Assembly: GCA_028869255.1 (NCBI GenBank) | Contig: CP110972.1 | Location: 3,911,001-3,975,000 of the forward strand | Source: Pseudomonas poae | GTDB lineage: Bacteria; Pseudomonadota; Gammaproteobacteria; Pseudomonadales; Pseudomonadaceae | DNA: 64,000 nucleotides | Reading direction: 5' to 3' | In this document: positions 18,838-28,909 of the stretch, one piece after another | Position numbering within the stretch: the first letter of the stretch is position 1 | How the letters are laid out: each line of letters opens with the position of its first letter | Position numbers and translations under genes: made by a program | The notes under the pieces: model-generated | What the model was told of the DNA's origin: nothing | Seen by the model: only the letters and a program-made list of their open reading frames with translations | Database searches by the model: none

Positions 18838-19167
18838 TCAACGAACCCAACCACCCGCCTGCCAGTGGTAACCATCACTGTGCTGCACCCAGTGCGGGTG
18901 CACATAGCGATAGCCCTCGCGCACCGGCTCCCAATGGCCATGTACCGCGACGTAGCGCCCGCCTTCCCAACGCCAGTAACCACGTGACCAGACATAGCCA
19001 TACCGCACGGGCGGCTCGACTTCGATCACCTGCACCGGCGGCGGTTGCGGCGCGACGACTTCCACATACTCACGTTGCACCGGCCTGCGCTCATGCACGA
19101 CGCGCTCTTGCACACATCCGGATGCCGCGACGACCATGGCCGCCAATGCTGCATAACGTAGCAACAT
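18838..19167 (-). CDS. YXWQ/WXXGXW-repeat lipoprotein
   Basis: This 109-residue lipoprotein has a signal with lipobox AASGC, so the mature protein begins at a lipidated cysteine near residue 18. A proline-rich linker (VVAPQPPPVQVIEVEPP) follows. The C-terminal half then has repeated aromatic units: GYWRWEGGRYVAVHGHW, YRYVHPHWVQ and GYHWQAGGW. This fits the YXWQ/BcpO-related repeat lipoproteins of proteobacterial outer membranes. The function is unknown. The start at 19167 fits the signal peptide; the in-frame 19233 would bury it. Confidence 0.8.
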   Translation of the reverse strand: MLLRYAALAAMVVAASGCVQERVVHERRPVQREYVEVVAPQPPPVQVIEVEPPVRYGYVWSRGYWRWEGGRYVAVHGHWEPVREGYRYVHPHWVQHSDGYHWQAGGWVR

Positions 19168-19297
19168 ACAAAGACCCTCGGGCGCTGACGCCCAACACTT
19201 GCAACTGTAAAAATCCCCCCTTGTTTCAGCCATGCTCCTGCTTGGCCTGGGTAAGTTTTAACAGGTGATGTCTGTCAGCTTGCTGAACCCTCCGCCC

Positions 19298-20197
19298 TCA
19301 AGAAGCGCACGCGACGGTCGGTCGCTTCAGGCGCACCAGCAGCAGCCCCGCGACCACCACGGCAACGCCGGCATAGGTGGATGGGTGAATCACGTCGCCA
19401 AACATCAGTGCGGCCCACGCAAGGGTCACCGGCGGCTCCAGGTAAACCAGTGCTGCCACGCGAGTGGCGGTCATCACCCGCAGCAGCATCCACAGGCTCA
19501 GGTAGGCGATAAACGTGGAGAACACCGTCAGCCAGACAATCGAGATCAGCACATCCGGGTCACTCGGAATGCTCAGGGTATCGGTGTAGAGCACAGCCCC
19601 GGTAAACCCGATCAAGGTCAGCACCGACTGGATAAACAGCGGCAACACCAGGCCCACATCCTGGTGCTGCACGGTGCGGCGCTCGTACAAGGTTGCCAGT
19701 GTCAGCCCAAGCGCAGCGGCCAGGGGCAACAGGTACATCACCAGGCCAACACCTTGGCTGCCGCTGCCGTACTGCCCGGCGATCACCATCGACACACCGG
19801 CAAAGCTGATCGTCAGCCCCAGCCACTGCCAGCCGCCACTGCGCTCGGCAGCGTTTCCCGTGGACAACGCCGCAGTCATCAAGGGCTGCAGCGCCGCGAT
19901 AATTGCCGCGATGCCGGGCGGCAAGCCATTCTGGATCGCGACATAGAGGCAACTCAGGTACAGGAACTGCGACAGAAAGCCGATCACGGCGTAATGGCGA
20001 ATCAGGGCCCATGAAACCTTCAGCAAGCTCAGATTCAAAAATAGCCCCAGGCACACCGAGACCAACAGGAAGCGCCAGAACAGCAGGTTGAACGCCCCAC
20101 CCCCTTGAGTCCCGAGTTTGGCGCCGATATAGCCGGAGCTCCACGACAGGACGAATGCAGCTTGCAACAGCAGCCGCCCCAGGGTTGATCGCTTCAT
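19298..20197 (-). CDS. EamA/DMT-family exporter
   Basis: This 299-residue inner-membrane protein has ten predicted helices in two EamA halves, the drug/metabolite transporter fold. The N-terminal SWSSGYIGAKLG and the second-half LEPPVTLAWAALMFGD (helix 9, the usual YLEPV-like site) are typical. Such proteins export amino acids or other metabolites. It diverges from the LysR gene at 20296 across 98 bp, a common regulator-exporter layout. The substrate is unknown. Confidence 0.85.
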   Translation of the reverse strand: MKRSTLGRLLLQAAFVLSWSSGYIGAKLGTQGGGAFNLLFWRFLLVSVCLGLFLNLSLLKVSWALIRHYAVIGFLSQFLYLSCLYVAIQNGLPPGIAAIIAALQPLMTAALSTGNAAERSGGWQWLGLTISFAGVSMVIAGQYGSGSQGVGLVMYLLPLAAALGLTLATLYERRTVQHQDVGLVLPLFIQSVLTLIGFTGAVLYTDTLSIPSDPDVLISIVWLTVFSTFIAYLSLWMLLRVMTATRVAALVYLEPPVTLAWAALMFGDVIHPSTYAGVAVVVAGLLLVRLKRPTVACAS

Positions 20198-20295
20198 GCA
20201 GCCTCCCGCCGTTGTACGTTGACGGTCAGGCTAAGGGCCGCGCATGATTCTGTATATTTGAATAAGCTGTATCACAAGTCCGAAAAAGTGGAATC

Positions 20296-21144
20296 ATGGC
20301 CAAACAACTGAATATCGAATTGTTGCGTACCTTCCACGCCGTGGCGCGCTTTCGTCGGTTCAACGAGGCTGCCGAACACGTGCACCGCAGCGCGTCCACC
20401 GTGACCACGCAAATCCAGAAGCTGGAAGACCAGGTCGGCCAACGCCTGTTCAGCCGCAGCAACCAGGGCGTGGAGCTGACGCTGTATGGCAACAAGTTGC
20501 TGGGCGAAACCACCGAATTCCTCAAAAGCCACGACCGCCTGCTGATCTCACTGATGCCCCAGCGCATGCAGGGCAAGATCCGCCTGGGCGTGCCGGACAC
20601 CTATGCCGCCGCCTTCATGCAGGAATGTCTGCCGCAGTTGATCGCCGACAACCCGCTGCTGGAACTGGAAGTCGAAGCGCGCACCAGCGGTGAGCTGCTG
20701 AATTTGTTTATGGCAAATCGGCTGGACCTGGCGATCACCGTTACCGCACAGCCCTTGGCACAAGGCGAGCGCCTGGGGCCTGTGCAGCCGCTGTGGGTCG
20801 CGGCCGAGCACTTCAGTTGCGCAGCCAATGGCGCACTGCCCATCACCGTGCCGGTCGCTGGGTGCCCGTATCGCGCAGCCGCGCTGCAGACCCTGAAAGA
20901 CCACGGGATTTATCACCGGATATTGCTCGAAAGCCCCAACTCTACAGCGGTCGAGGCGTGTATCCGCAGCGGAGTGGCGGTGGGGTTGATCGAGGAAAGC
21001 CGCATGGGCGAAGGGCTGACACAAACTATTGCAGGTTTTGCGTTACCGCCGCTGCCGGTTCACCACCTGTACCTGCTGTGCGATACCAGCAATGCGCTGG
21101 CCTTGCACTTGTACGAGCAAGTCAAACACGGGTTCCATATTTGA
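20296..21144 (+). CDS. LysR-family regulator
   Basis: This 282-residue regulator has a winged helix at about 5-62 (LLRTFHAVARFRRFNEAAEH and TVTTQIQKLEDQVGQRLF) and a PBP2-type effector domain from about 90. It is slightly short for the family but complete. It diverges from the EamA exporter and is the likely regulator of that gene. It converges on the frameshifted LysR gene at 21149 with a four-base gap. Confidence 0.83.
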   Translation: MAKQLNIELLRTFHAVARFRRFNEAAEHVHRSASTVTTQIQKLEDQVGQRLFSRSNQGVELTLYGNKLLGETTEFLKSHDRLLISLMPQRMQGKIRLGVPDTYAAAFMQECLPQLIADNPLLELEVEARTSGELLNLFMANRLDLAITVTAQPLAQGERLGPVQPLWVAAEHFSCAANGALPITVPVAGCPYRAAALQTLKDHGIYHRILLESPNSTAVEACIRSGVAVGLIEESRMGEGLTQTIAGFALPPLPVHHLYLLCDTSNALALHLYEQVKHGFHI

Positions 21145-21148
21145 GCGC

Positions 21149-22043
21149 TCACGCCGGGCCAAAACGCCCCAGCACCGCTTCGACAAAGCGCCGCAGCTTG
21201 GCGGTGCGCTGCCGGTTCGCCGTGTAGACGAGGTGCATCTGCCGGCTCGGCGAATCAAAACCCGGCAGCACCCGCACCAGCTCGCCCTTGGCCAGCGCCG
21301 TGCGCAGAAAGTCTTCGGGGCCCAGGACGATGCCAAAACCGTCCAGTGCGGCCGACATCAAGGCGCGGCTTTCGTTGATCTGCAAACGGCTGGCCACCTG
21401 CACCTTATGTGGCGTCGCCCCTTCGAAAAGCACCCATTCACGGTCCGCCGGGCGCGACCAGAAGGCGTAGCCCAGGCATTCGTGGTGCTCAAGGTCGGCC
21501 GGCGTCTGCGGCGTACCGCGTGCCGCCAGGTATGCCGGCGCGGCGCAGACCACCAGGCGATAAGGCGCCAGCGGCCGGGCGGTGAGGCCACTGGCTGCGA
21601 GGGGGCCGATACGAAAGGCCGCTTCATAGCCCTCCTCCACCAGGTCGACGAAACGATCGGTCAGGTGCAGGTCGATTTCCACCTCCGGGTTGTCCCGCAG
21701 AAACCCGGTAATCAACGGCATCAGGCTGTAGGAGCCGAACGTCACCGGGGCGGTGATTTTCAATTTGCCACGCGGGGGTGTCGTTCATGATCTGCGCGAG
21801 CGAGTCGGCCGCCTCGGCCTCCGTCAGTATGTGCTTGCAACGCTCGTAGTACGCATTACCCAACTCCGTCAGGCTTTGCCTGCGCGTGGTGCGGTTGAGC
21901 AAACGTGCGCCCAGGCGCTGCTCCAACGCGCTGACATGTTTGGCGACCATTTGCGCCGACATGTTCAAGCGCTCGGCGGCACGGGCATAGGAGCCCAACT
22001 CAGCCGCCATCACAAAGGCACTCATGCTGGATAAACGGTCCAT
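21149..22043 (-). pseudogene. LysR-family regulator with a one-base frameshift
   Basis: Two overlapping frames together make one LysR protein of about 297 residues. The first frame (from 22043) holds the winged helix (GSYARAAERLNMSAQMVAKH, RTTRRQSLTELGNAYYE) up to IMNDTP near residue 92. The second frame continues as GKLKITAPVTFGSYSLMPLI and the effector domain to 21149. Removing one G from the run at 21774-21778 joins them. It diverges from the oxidoreductase gene at 22146, its likely target, as is usual for this CrgA-like branch. It could be a real mutation or a homopolymer sequencing error. Confidence 0.85.
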
Positions 22044-22145
22044 GATTCTCTACTCCCAGTAACAACACCCACGCAAGAACACTTATTTATCGCCAATTGG
22101 TTGCCAATCATCATAGCGGCTTCCCCATCCAACAGGAGCAAGGCC

Positions 22146-22817
22146 ATGAAGATTGGTGTGATAGGCGCAGGCTTTATCGGGCGTGCCGTGGCGCAACTGG
22201 CGCTGGCCGCCGGGCACGAGGTGATGTTAAGCAACTCCCGCGGGCCGCAGACCATGAGCAGCGTGGTAAGCGGCATTCTCGGGGTCAAGGTGGGCAGCGC
22301 AGCAGACGCAGCCAAGTTTGGCGATGTGGTGCTGGTGGCTATCCCCCTGGCACATTACCGCAGCGTGCCCGCGCAATGGCTTGAGGGTAAGACGGTGATG
22401 GACGCCAACAATTACTACCCCGAGCGCGATGGGCATATCCCGGCGCTGGACCGCTTTGAAACCACCACCAGCCGGCTGCTTGCCGAACATTTGCCGCACG
22501 CGCACGTGGTGAAAGTGTTCAACGCGATCTTCGCGCCCGATCTGACCGAGGATGCCCGCCCCCACGGCGCAGCGGATCGCCGGGCACTGCCGGTGGCGGC
22601 GGATGACGCAGCGGCGAAGGCGCAGGTGATCACATTGCTCGACGAACTGGGCTTCGATGCCGTGGATGCGGGTGGGCTGGATGAAAGTTGGCGGTTTGAA
22701 CGGGCCAAGCCCGCCTATTGCGTCGCGCTGGACCAGGCCGGCTTGAAGGCCGCGCTGGCAGCGGCCGAGCGCACGGTTGAACTGCCTCCCGTCTCGCGAA
22801 CCCAACGCCGCGCATAA
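22146..22817 (+). CDS. NAD(P)-binding oxidoreductase (F420 reductase-like family)
   Basis: A 223-residue cytoplasmic protein with an N-terminal Rossmann fold: MKIGVIGAGFIGRAVAQLAL, then SNSRGP where the adenosine 2'-phosphate pocket would lie, suggesting NADPH. VVLVAIPLAHY, VMDANNYYPERDG and KVFNAIFA are typical of the NADPH-dependent F420 reductase-like group. These proteins often act on unknown substrates in bacteria that lack F420. AGGAG lies just before the ATG at 22146. The divergent LysR gene probably regulates it. Confidence 0.8.
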   Translation: MKIGVIGAGFIGRAVAQLALAAGHEVMLSNSRGPQTMSSVVSGILGVKVGSAADAAKFGDVVLVAIPLAHYRSVPAQWLEGKTVMDANNYYPERDGHIPALDRFETTTSRLLAEHLPHAHVVKVFNAIFAPDLTEDARPHGAADRRALPVAADDAAAKAQVITLLDELGFDAVDAGGLDESWRFERAKPAYCVALDQAGLKAALAAAERTVELPPVSRTQRRA

Positions 22818-22828
22818 ACACCCCGGCA

Positions 22829-22870
22829 TAAAAAAGCCCGCTGACCGTTACCGGTTCAGCGGGCTTTTTA
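22829..22870. terminator. Bidirectional intrinsic terminator
   Basis: A-run, GCCCGCTGA stem, loop, TTCAGCGGGC and T-run form a strong symmetric hairpin between the convergent oxidoreductase and mqo genes. It can end transcription in both directions. Confidence 0.92.
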
Positions 22871-22880
22871 CGGAGGTTAC

Positions 22881-24527
22881 TTACAGCGCCAGATCAGACG
22901 CCGGCTTGCTCGGCTCAGCCGCAGGCTTGGCAGCCTCGGTAGCCTTTGGAGCAACGCCCTGTGGAATCACGGGCGGTGTCGGCAGCTGAAGGATGTTGGC
23001 GGTGTAGGCCCATTCCTTGGCAACAGCCTCAGGGTTGTCGTTCAGCTTGGTGCCGTAGCTCGGTACGATCTGATGCAGTTTTGCCTGCCACTCAGGGGTC
23101 GCAACCTTGTCCTTGAACACTTTCTGCAGCACGGTCAGCATGATCGGAGCCGCGGTGGACGCGCCTGGCGATGCACCCAACAGGCCTGCAATGGTGTTGT
23201 CGGCGGAGCTGACCACTTCGGTACCGAGTTTCAGGACGCCGCCCTGCTCTTCGTCACGCTTGATGATCTGCACGCGCTGACCGGCTTGCCACAGGCGCCA
23301 GTCGGATTGCTTGGCGTTCGGGAAGTACTCTTGCAGCGCCTTGAAGCGGTCGTCGTCCGACAGCATCAGTTGACCGGCGAGGTACTCGACCAGTGGGTAT
23401 TCACGAATACCGACTTTGGTCATTGGCCAGATGTTGTGGGTGGTGGTGCTGGTCAGCAGGTCCAGGTACGAGCCCTCTTTCAGGAACTTGGTCGAGAAGG
23501 TTGCGAATGGGCCAAACAGGATTACGCGCTTGCCATCCAGCACGCGGGTGTCCAGGTGCGGAACCGACATCGGGGGTGCGCCAACCGAAGCCTTACCGTA
23601 GGCCTTGGCCAGGTGCTGTTCGGCCACCGTTGGGTTATCGGTCACCAGGAACGAGCCGCCTACCGGGAAGCCAGCGTATTCCTTGGCTTCAGGAATGCCC
23701 GACTTCTGCAGCAGGTGCAGAGCACCGCCGCCGGCGCCGATGAACACGAACTTGGCGTCGGTTTCAGTCTTGGTGCCGTCTTTCAGGTTTTTGTAGCTCA
23801 CACGCCACGAACCGTCGGCGTTCTTGGTGATGTCCTGCACTTCGCTCGACAGTTTCAGGTCGAACTTAGGGGTGGTTTGCAGGTGCGCGACGAACTGACG
23901 GGTGATCTCGCCGAAGTTCATGTCGGTACCCAGCGGGCTCCAGGTGGCCGCGATTTTCTGGTTCGGGTCACGCCCTTCCATCATCAGCGGGACCCACTTG
24001 GCGATCTGCGCCGGGTCTTCGGAGTACTGCATGCCAGCGAACAGCGGGCTGGCCTTCAGGGCTTCGTAGCGTTTTTTGAGGAACTTGATGTTGTCATCAC
24101 CCCACACGAAGCTCATGTGCGGCGTGGAGTTGATGAACGAACGTGGGTTCTTCAGGACGCCCTGCTGCACCTGCCAGGACCAGAACTGACGGGAGATCTG
24201 GAACGCTTCGTTGATTTCGACCGCTTTCGGGATCTCAACGTTGCCGTTCTTGTCTTCCGGGGTGTAGTTCAGCTCAGCCAGGGCCGAGTGACCGGTACCG
24301 GCGTTGTTCCAGCCGTTGGAGCTTTCTTCGGCCACGCCATCCAGGCGCTCGACCATCTCCATCGACCAATCCGGCTGCAGCTCGTTGAGCCATACACCCA
24401 GGGTTGCACTCATGATGCCGCCGCCGATCAGCAGCACATCGACTTTCTTTGCCTCTTCCGCGTGAACGGACGTGATCCCCAGCGACAAAGCCAGCCCCAG
24501 CAGGGCAGTGTTTACTTTTTTAAACAT
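22881..24527 (-). CDS. mqo: Malate:quinone oxidoreductase
   Basis: This FAD-dependent enzyme oxidises malate to oxaloacetate and passes electrons to the quinone pool, part of the TCA cycle at the membrane. Of 548 residues, the first 23 form a Sec-type signal ([25 protein letters not shown]), as in the longer pseudomonad Mqo. The FAD fold begins [15 protein letters not shown] near residue 33; [20 protein letters not shown] and [17 protein letters not shown] are family signatures. The C-terminal 40 residues are a low-complexity Ala/Pro/Lys tail. The start at 24527 is preferred to one at 24536, by three residues. The gene ends at the bidirectional terminator. Confidence 0.95.
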   Translation of the reverse strand: MFKKVNTALLGLALSLGITSVHAEEAKKVDVLLIGGGIMSATLGVWLNELQPDWSMEMVERLDGVAEESSNGWNNAGTGHSALAELNYTPEDKNGNVEIPKAVEINEAFQISRQFWSWQVQQGVLKNPRSFINSTPHMSFVWGDDNIKFLKKRYEALKASPLFAGMQYSEDPAQIAKWVPLMMEGRDPNQKIAATWSPLGTDMNFGEITRQFVAHLQTTPKFDLKLSSEVQDITKNADGSWRVSYKNLKDGTKTETDAKFVFIGAGGGALHLLQKSGIPEAKEYAGFPVGGSFLVTDNPTVAEQHLAKAYGKASVGAPPMSVPHLDTRVLDGKRVILFGPFATFSTKFLKEGSYLDLLTSTTTHNIWPMTKVGIREYPLVEYLAGQLMLSDDDRFKALQEYFPNAKQSDWRLWQAGQRVQIIKRDEEQGGVLKLGTEVVSSADNTIAGLLGASPGASTAAPIMLTVLQKVFKDKVATPEWQAKLHQIVPSYGTKLNDNPEAVAKEWAYTANILQLPTPPVIPQGVAPKATEAAKPAAEPSKPASDLAL

Positions 24528-24536
24528 CAGTAGCAC

Positions 24537-24962
24537 CTATGATAAAACGCCGTCCGCCCCACCGCCCCAGATCATCGGCACCCCTCAATCACGTTGCGCC
24601 AGGCAACGCACCGTGGGGTGTGCAGATTTATCCGAGGGCCGCAGGGTGGGCACACAAGGCCGACGTAACGACCTCACTTTTATGTCCCTTCTGCGCTGAC
24701 TTCTTATCATTATTGGCTTCAGCTACCTGGGCGACAGCCAATCGCGGGGACGTATACGGGTGTACGTGCCGTAGAGAGACTAGACCAAGATGGCGCGCAG
24801 AATATCACGCCCGGCGTCGGATATGGACTCACCCGTCGCCGGGCCATCAGTTCGCCATTTTTAAGATCTGTCTCATGTGCCTCTAAATCGCAGGATTGCA
24901 CTATGGATTGGCTTACCCAACGGGTAGCAGACAACCTTCCATCTCTCAAAAGAGGCATTGCA
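24537..24962. other. Intergenic promoter region between mqo and the fimbrial operon
   Basis: About 425 bp without a convincing gene. A near-perfect 18-bp palindrome ACGTATACGGGTGTACGT lies at 24750-24767, about 200 bp before the pilin gene. It may be a regulator site for the fimbrial operon. AGAGG precedes the pilin ATG. No other structure was seen. Confidence 0.5.
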
Positions 24963-25535
24963 ATGCTGAACAAACTGAGCCAACTCACCCTTGCTTGCGG
25001 CGCTTGCTGGCTGCTGGCTGGCACTGCACAGGCTGCGGACGGGCAGATCGAATTCACCGGCTCCGTCACCGACAACGCGTGCACCATCACCACCGGCGAC
25101 GTGAACAAATCCGTGACCCTGGACGCGGTGCGCATCGCCGACTTCGCGCCTACCGTAGGTTCCACCGCCAAGCCCAAGGCGTTCTCCATCAGCCTGGACA
25201 ACTGCAGCACCGCGACCCGCAAGAACGCTGCGATTACCTTCAGTGGTCAGCAGGACGCCACCGATTCGACCCTGCTGGGCCTGACCGGGGAAAACCAGGT
25301 GCGCGGCATCGCGATCCAGATCGCCGACTCGCGTACCGGCAACAAGCTGCCACTGAACACGCCAACGGCCGATTACGACCTGCGTGCACAGTCCAACACC
25401 TTTGACTTCACCGCCGCCTACGTGCGCACCGTGGCCGACGTGACCACCGGCGAAGGCGAAACGGCCGAGACCACGTCCGGTATCGGCACCGGTCAGGTGC
25501 ACGCACTGGCCAGCTTCGACGTTACCTACAAGTAA
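24963..25535 (+). CDS. Type 1-like major fimbrial subunit
   Basis: A 190-residue secreted pilin. The signal MLNKLSQLTLACGACWLLAG ends near TAQAADG. The mature protein begins DGQIEFTGSVTDNACTI, and the first cysteine pairs with the one in SLDNCSTA, the classic pilin disulfide. The C-terminal penultimate tyrosine (FDVTYK) is the donor-strand and chaperone contact. Being first in the operon and followed by a strong stem-loop, it is the likely major shaft subunit. The ATG at 24963, with AGAGG upstream, gives the correct signal; an ATG at 24903 would add 20 unlikely residues. Confidence 0.9.
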   Translation: MLNKLSQLTLACGACWLLAGTAQAADGQIEFTGSVTDNACTITTGDVNKSVTLDAVRIADFAPTVGSTAKPKAFSISLDNCSTATRKNAAITFSGQQDATDSTLLGLTGENQVRGIAIQIADSRTGNKLPLNTPTADYDLRAQSNTFDFTAAYVRTVADVTTGEGETAETTSGIGTGQVHALASFDVTYK

Positions 25536-25549
25536 TTGCTCGTCAACAC

Positions 25550-25580
25550 CGTGGGCCTGGCGCGCGTGCGCCAGCCCACG
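25550..25580 (+). other. Stem-loop after the major pilin gene
   Basis: A hairpin with 13-pair arms (CGTGGGC plus TGGCGC, one bulged C) and a four-base loop lies between the pilin stop and the chaperone start. In chaperone-usher operons such structures protect pilin mRNA or partly stop transcription, giving excess shaft subunit over chaperone and usher. There is no T run, so it is a processing or attenuation structure rather than a full terminator. Confidence 0.7.
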
Positions 25581-25601
25581 GGCTTGCAAAGGTCCCTCAT
25601 C

Positions 25602-26300
25602 ATGCGTTTGAAACTGTATTTTCTGCTCGCCCTGCTGCCACTCTGGCATAGCGCGGCAGCCCACGCCGCCGTCACCGTCGGCGCCACGCGGCTGATCTAC
25701 GACGGCGCTTCCAACGAAGCCAACCTGACCGTGAGCAATCGCGAAGACACCTCGCCCTACCTGGTGCAGTCCTGGGTCAGCCGCTTCGGCGGCGGTAATG
25801 ACGAAAGCGTCGATAACTTTATCGTCACGCCGCCGCTGTTCCGCCTTGATGCCAACAAGGAAAACATCCTGCGCATCATCTTTACCGGCGGTCCCGAGGT
25901 GCCACAGGACCGCGAAAGCCTGTTCCTGATGAACGTCAAGGCGATCCCGGCCATGAGCGATGAGCAAAAAGGCAAGAACGTGTTGCAGATCGCCCTCAAG
26001 ACCACCATCAAGCTGTTCTACCGCCCGGCCGGCCTGAACAGCTCGCTCAAGGACGCGGTGGCGCAGGTGAACTGGAAGACGCAGGCCGGTGCATTGACGT
26101 TCAACAACCCCTCCAAGCTCCACGTGGTGGTCAGCGAACTGAAGCTCAACGGCCTGCCGATCACCCAGGCACCGGATGTGCTGCGCCCCTTTGAGCAGCG
26201 CGAACTGCCGATCCAGGCCAAGGCGGGCGATCAAGTGTCGCTCAGCTACATCGACGACTACGGCAGCACCGTGGACGCCCCCGTTATCCGCATTCACTGA
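25602..26300 (+). CDS. Periplasmic fimbrial chaperone
   Basis: A 232-residue periplasmic chaperone with two Ig-like domains. The signal (MRLKLYFLLALLPLWHSAAA) is followed by VTVGATRLIYDGASNEANLTV, with the Arg (residue 29 region) that anchors the pilin C-terminus. The G1 strand LQIALKTTIKLFYRPAGL, with Lys, completes the binding cleft. It donates a strand to each subunit and delivers it to the usher. AAGG precedes the ATG at 25602. It is the only chaperone in this operon. Confidence 0.92.
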   Translation: MRLKLYFLLALLPLWHSAAAHAAVTVGATRLIYDGASNEANLTVSNREDTSPYLVQSWVSRFGGGNDESVDNFIVTPPLFRLDANKENILRIIFTGGPEVPQDRESLFLMNVKAIPAMSDEQKGKNVLQIALKTTIKLFYRPAGLNSSLKDAVAQVNWKTQAGALTFNNPSKLHVVVSELKLNGLPITQAPDVLRPFEQRELPIQAKAGDQVSLSYIDDYGSTVDAPVIRIH

Positions 26301-26330
26301 TAAACGCGCACGCCCCCTCCAGGAACGCCC

Positions 26331-28907
26331 ATGCCCCGTTCACGCCCATTCATGCGCCGTCGCGCCGTGAAGGCCCTCGGCTGCCCGCTTGCAGCGGCCT
26401 TGGCCTTGTACATGGCCCCCGCACAGGCCGGTTACGAGTTCGATGCGTCGTTCCTCGAGATCGGCGGCGGGCAGAGTTCGGCCGCGGTGAAACAACAGGT
26501 CAGCGCCATGAGCGGCGGCCAGTTACCCGGGATTTATCGCGTGGATGTAGTGCTCAATCAACGTTCGGTCGAGCAGCGTGATGTGCGCTTTATTCGCGCC
26601 ACCGGCGCGCAGGACAGCTCGTCCACCGGCCTGTTTCCCTGCCTGGACGCCGAGTTTTTCCGCGCCCAGGGCGTGGCCGATAGCGCCCTGCAAAACCGTA
26701 ACGACGCCGACGCCACATGTATTGGCTTCGACCAAGGGCTGGCCGGCGTGAGTTACGACTACGACTTCAACCGCCAGATACTCTCGATTGAAATCCCCCA
26801 GGCTTACCTGGGCAGCATCCCGTTTGAAGTACGCCGCCGGCAGTGGAGCAACGGCGAGCAAGTGGCGTTCACCAATTACAGCTTCACCGGCAGTACGGCG
26901 GAGTCGGACACCGGCCGCCGCCAGAACCAGTTCGGCAGCCTGCGCAGCGGCCTCAACGCCGGGGCCTGGCGCCTGCGTAACTTCTCGACGTGGCAGAAAG
27001 GCACCGGCGACAGCGGGCGCTGGGAGTCGCTGGAAACCTACGCCCAGCGCGACATGGGCAACCTGATGGCGATCGCCACGCTCGGCGACGCCACCACCGA
27101 AGGCGACCTGTTCGACGCCATCCCCTATCGCGGGCTGGGCATCGCCTCGGACCTGGACATGCTGCCCGACCAGGCCCGCCAGTTTGCGCCGGTGATTCGC
27201 GGCATCGCCAATGGCCGCTCGCGGGTGATCATCCGCCAGCGTGGCTACGTGATCCATGAGCAATGGGTGCCCTCGGGGCCGTTCGCCTTGACCGACCTGT
27301 ACCCCACCGCCAGCAACGGCGACATTGAAGTCACCGTAGAAGGCCCGGACGGCCAGCGCCAGGTCTACACCCAGTCGTTTTCGTCGGTGCCTTACATGCT
27401 GCGCGAAGGCCAGCAAAGTTATTCGGTATTCGCCGGCCAGTACCGCCCGGCGCAATCGGCCTTTGCCCAGCAAACCCCACGCTTCATCCAGGCGTCCCTG
27501 CGCCGGGGCTTGAGCGGCGGCACCACGTTGTTCGGTGGCAGCCTGCTCAGTGATCAATACAACGCCGGCCTGCTGGGCTTTGCCCATGATTTTGCCGGTT
27601 TCGGTGCGATTTCGGTGGACGTGACCCACGCCCGCAGCGACGCCATGGGCCATGACAAAACCAGCGCCAGCGGCCAATCGTTTCGCTTTCGCTACTCCAA
27701 ATCCCTGGCGGCCACCGACACCAATTTCAGCCTGATCGGCTACCGCTACTCCACCGGCGGCTACTACTCGTTCAATGAGGCGCTCAACAGTCGCAGCAAC
27801 GATATGGGCCTGGACACCTATCGCAATGGCCATATGAAGAGCAACTTCACCGCCAACGTGTCCCAGCAATTGGGCGGCTACGGCGGGGTGTACGCCAACG
27901 TGTCGAAAACCGCCTACTGGGACAAGAGCAAGGCCGACACTTCGATCCAACTGGGCTACAGCGCCAGCGTCGGGGAGATTTCCTACTCCCTCGGGCTGGC
28001 CCTGAACAAAGGCGCCAACAGCGAAGATCGCAGCCTGTCCCTGAGCGTCAGCATGCCGTTGGGCAGCACGCGCAACCAGCGAGTCACGGCCAACATGAAC
28101 CAGAGCGCGCGCAGTTCGGCGTCACGCACTGCGACCCTCAGCGGCAACGCGCTGCAAGACAACACCCTGGCCTACAGCGCAGGCGTGTCGCAGCAAGTCA
28201 ACGGCGCTCAACGCCAGGCCGGCGGCACCTTCGCCGCGCAGTACGACGCACCCGGCGCGATTGTGCGCGGCGCCTACAACGAGTCCGCCGGCAACCGCCA
28301 ACTGGACCTGGGCATGGAAGGCTCGGTGGTGGCGTACGACAGCAACCTGATTTTCAGCCAACCACTGGGTGAAACCAACGTGATCATTGCGACGCCCGGC
28401 GCCGCTGATGTGGCGATCACCAACAAGCGCGGGGTGCGCACCAACGCCAATGGCTACACGGTGATGCCGTCCGCCCTGCCTTACCGCAAGAACCGCGTGT
28501 CACTGGACACCCAATCGATGTCCGCCGACGTCGACATCGCCGAGCCGGTGCAAGAGGTCACGCCCAATCGCGGCGCCTTTGTACTGGCCGACTTCGACAC
28601 CCGACGCGGCAAACGCATTCTGTTTCGCATCCGCGATACACAGGGCGAAGCAGCGCCGTTTGCGGCCCGTGCAGAACTGTTCGCAGCGGACGGCCGTTCG
28701 CTGGGCAACACCTTGGTGGCGGACAAAGGCCGCGCCTTCCTGACCGGCGTGCCGCCCCAGGCGCGCTTGCTGATCAGCGTGGACGGGCAGCCATGGTGCA
28801 GCCGCGAATTGAACCTGAACGACGACGGGCCTGCCGAGGGCGGGATTACGCAACTGAACATTCAATGCGAGCGTGCGGCCGGTGGGTCGGGCGCCAAGGA
28901 TTCGTGA
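26331..28907 (+). CDS. Outer membrane fimbrial usher
   Basis: An 858-residue outer membrane usher that threads pilin subunits to the surface. The signal ends near AQAGYEFDASFLEIG, whose mature FxxxFL-like start binds the chaperone. A 24-strand barrel with a plug domain follows (about 180-660; GPFALTDLYPTASNGDIEVTVEG in the plug and barrel edge region). Two C-terminal domains end with a CSRELNL...IQCE disulfide pair. The length is typical of FimD/PapC. It follows the chaperone gene by 30 bp and is followed at once by the tip subunit gene. Confidence 0.94.
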   Translation: MPRSRPFMRRRAVKALGCPLAAALALYMAPAQAGYEFDASFLEIGGGQSSAAVKQQVSAMSGGQLPGIYRVDVVLNQRSVEQRDVRFIRATGAQDSSSTGLFPCLDAEFFRAQGVADSALQNRNDADATCIGFDQGLAGVSYDYDFNRQILSIEIPQAYLGSIPFEVRRRQWSNGEQVAFTNYSFTGSTAESDTGRRQNQFGSLRSGLNAGAWRLRNFSTWQKGTGDSGRWESLETYAQRDMGNLMAIATLGDATTEGDLFDAIPYRGLGIASDLDMLPDQARQFAPVIRGIANGRSRVIIRQRGYVIHEQWVPSGPFALTDLYPTASNGDIEVTVEGPDGQRQVYTQSFSSVPYMLREGQQSYSVFAGQYRPAQSAFAQQTPRFIQASLRRGLSGGTTLFGGSLLSDQYNAGLLGFAHDFAGFGAISVDVTHARSDAMGHDKTSASGQSFRFRYSKSLAATDTNFSLIGYRYSTGGYYSFNEALNSRSNDMGLDTYRNGHMKSNFTANVSQQLGGYGGVYANVSKTAYWDKSKADTSIQLGYSASVGEISYSLGLALNKGANSEDRSLSLSVSMPLGSTRNQRVTANMNQSARSSASRTATLSGNALQDNTLAYSAGVSQQVNGAQRQAGGTFAAQYDAPGAIVRGAYNESAGNRQLDLGMEGSVVAYDSNLIFSQPLGETNVIIATPGAADVAITNKRGVRTNANGYTVMPSALPYRKNRVSLDTQSMSADVDIAEPVQEVTPNRGAFVLADFDTRRGKRILFRIRDTQGEAAPFAARAELFAADGRSLGNTLVADKGRAFLTGVPPQARLLISVDGQPWCSRELNLNDDGPAEGGITQLNIQCERAAGGSGAKDS

Positions 28908-28909
28908 GC

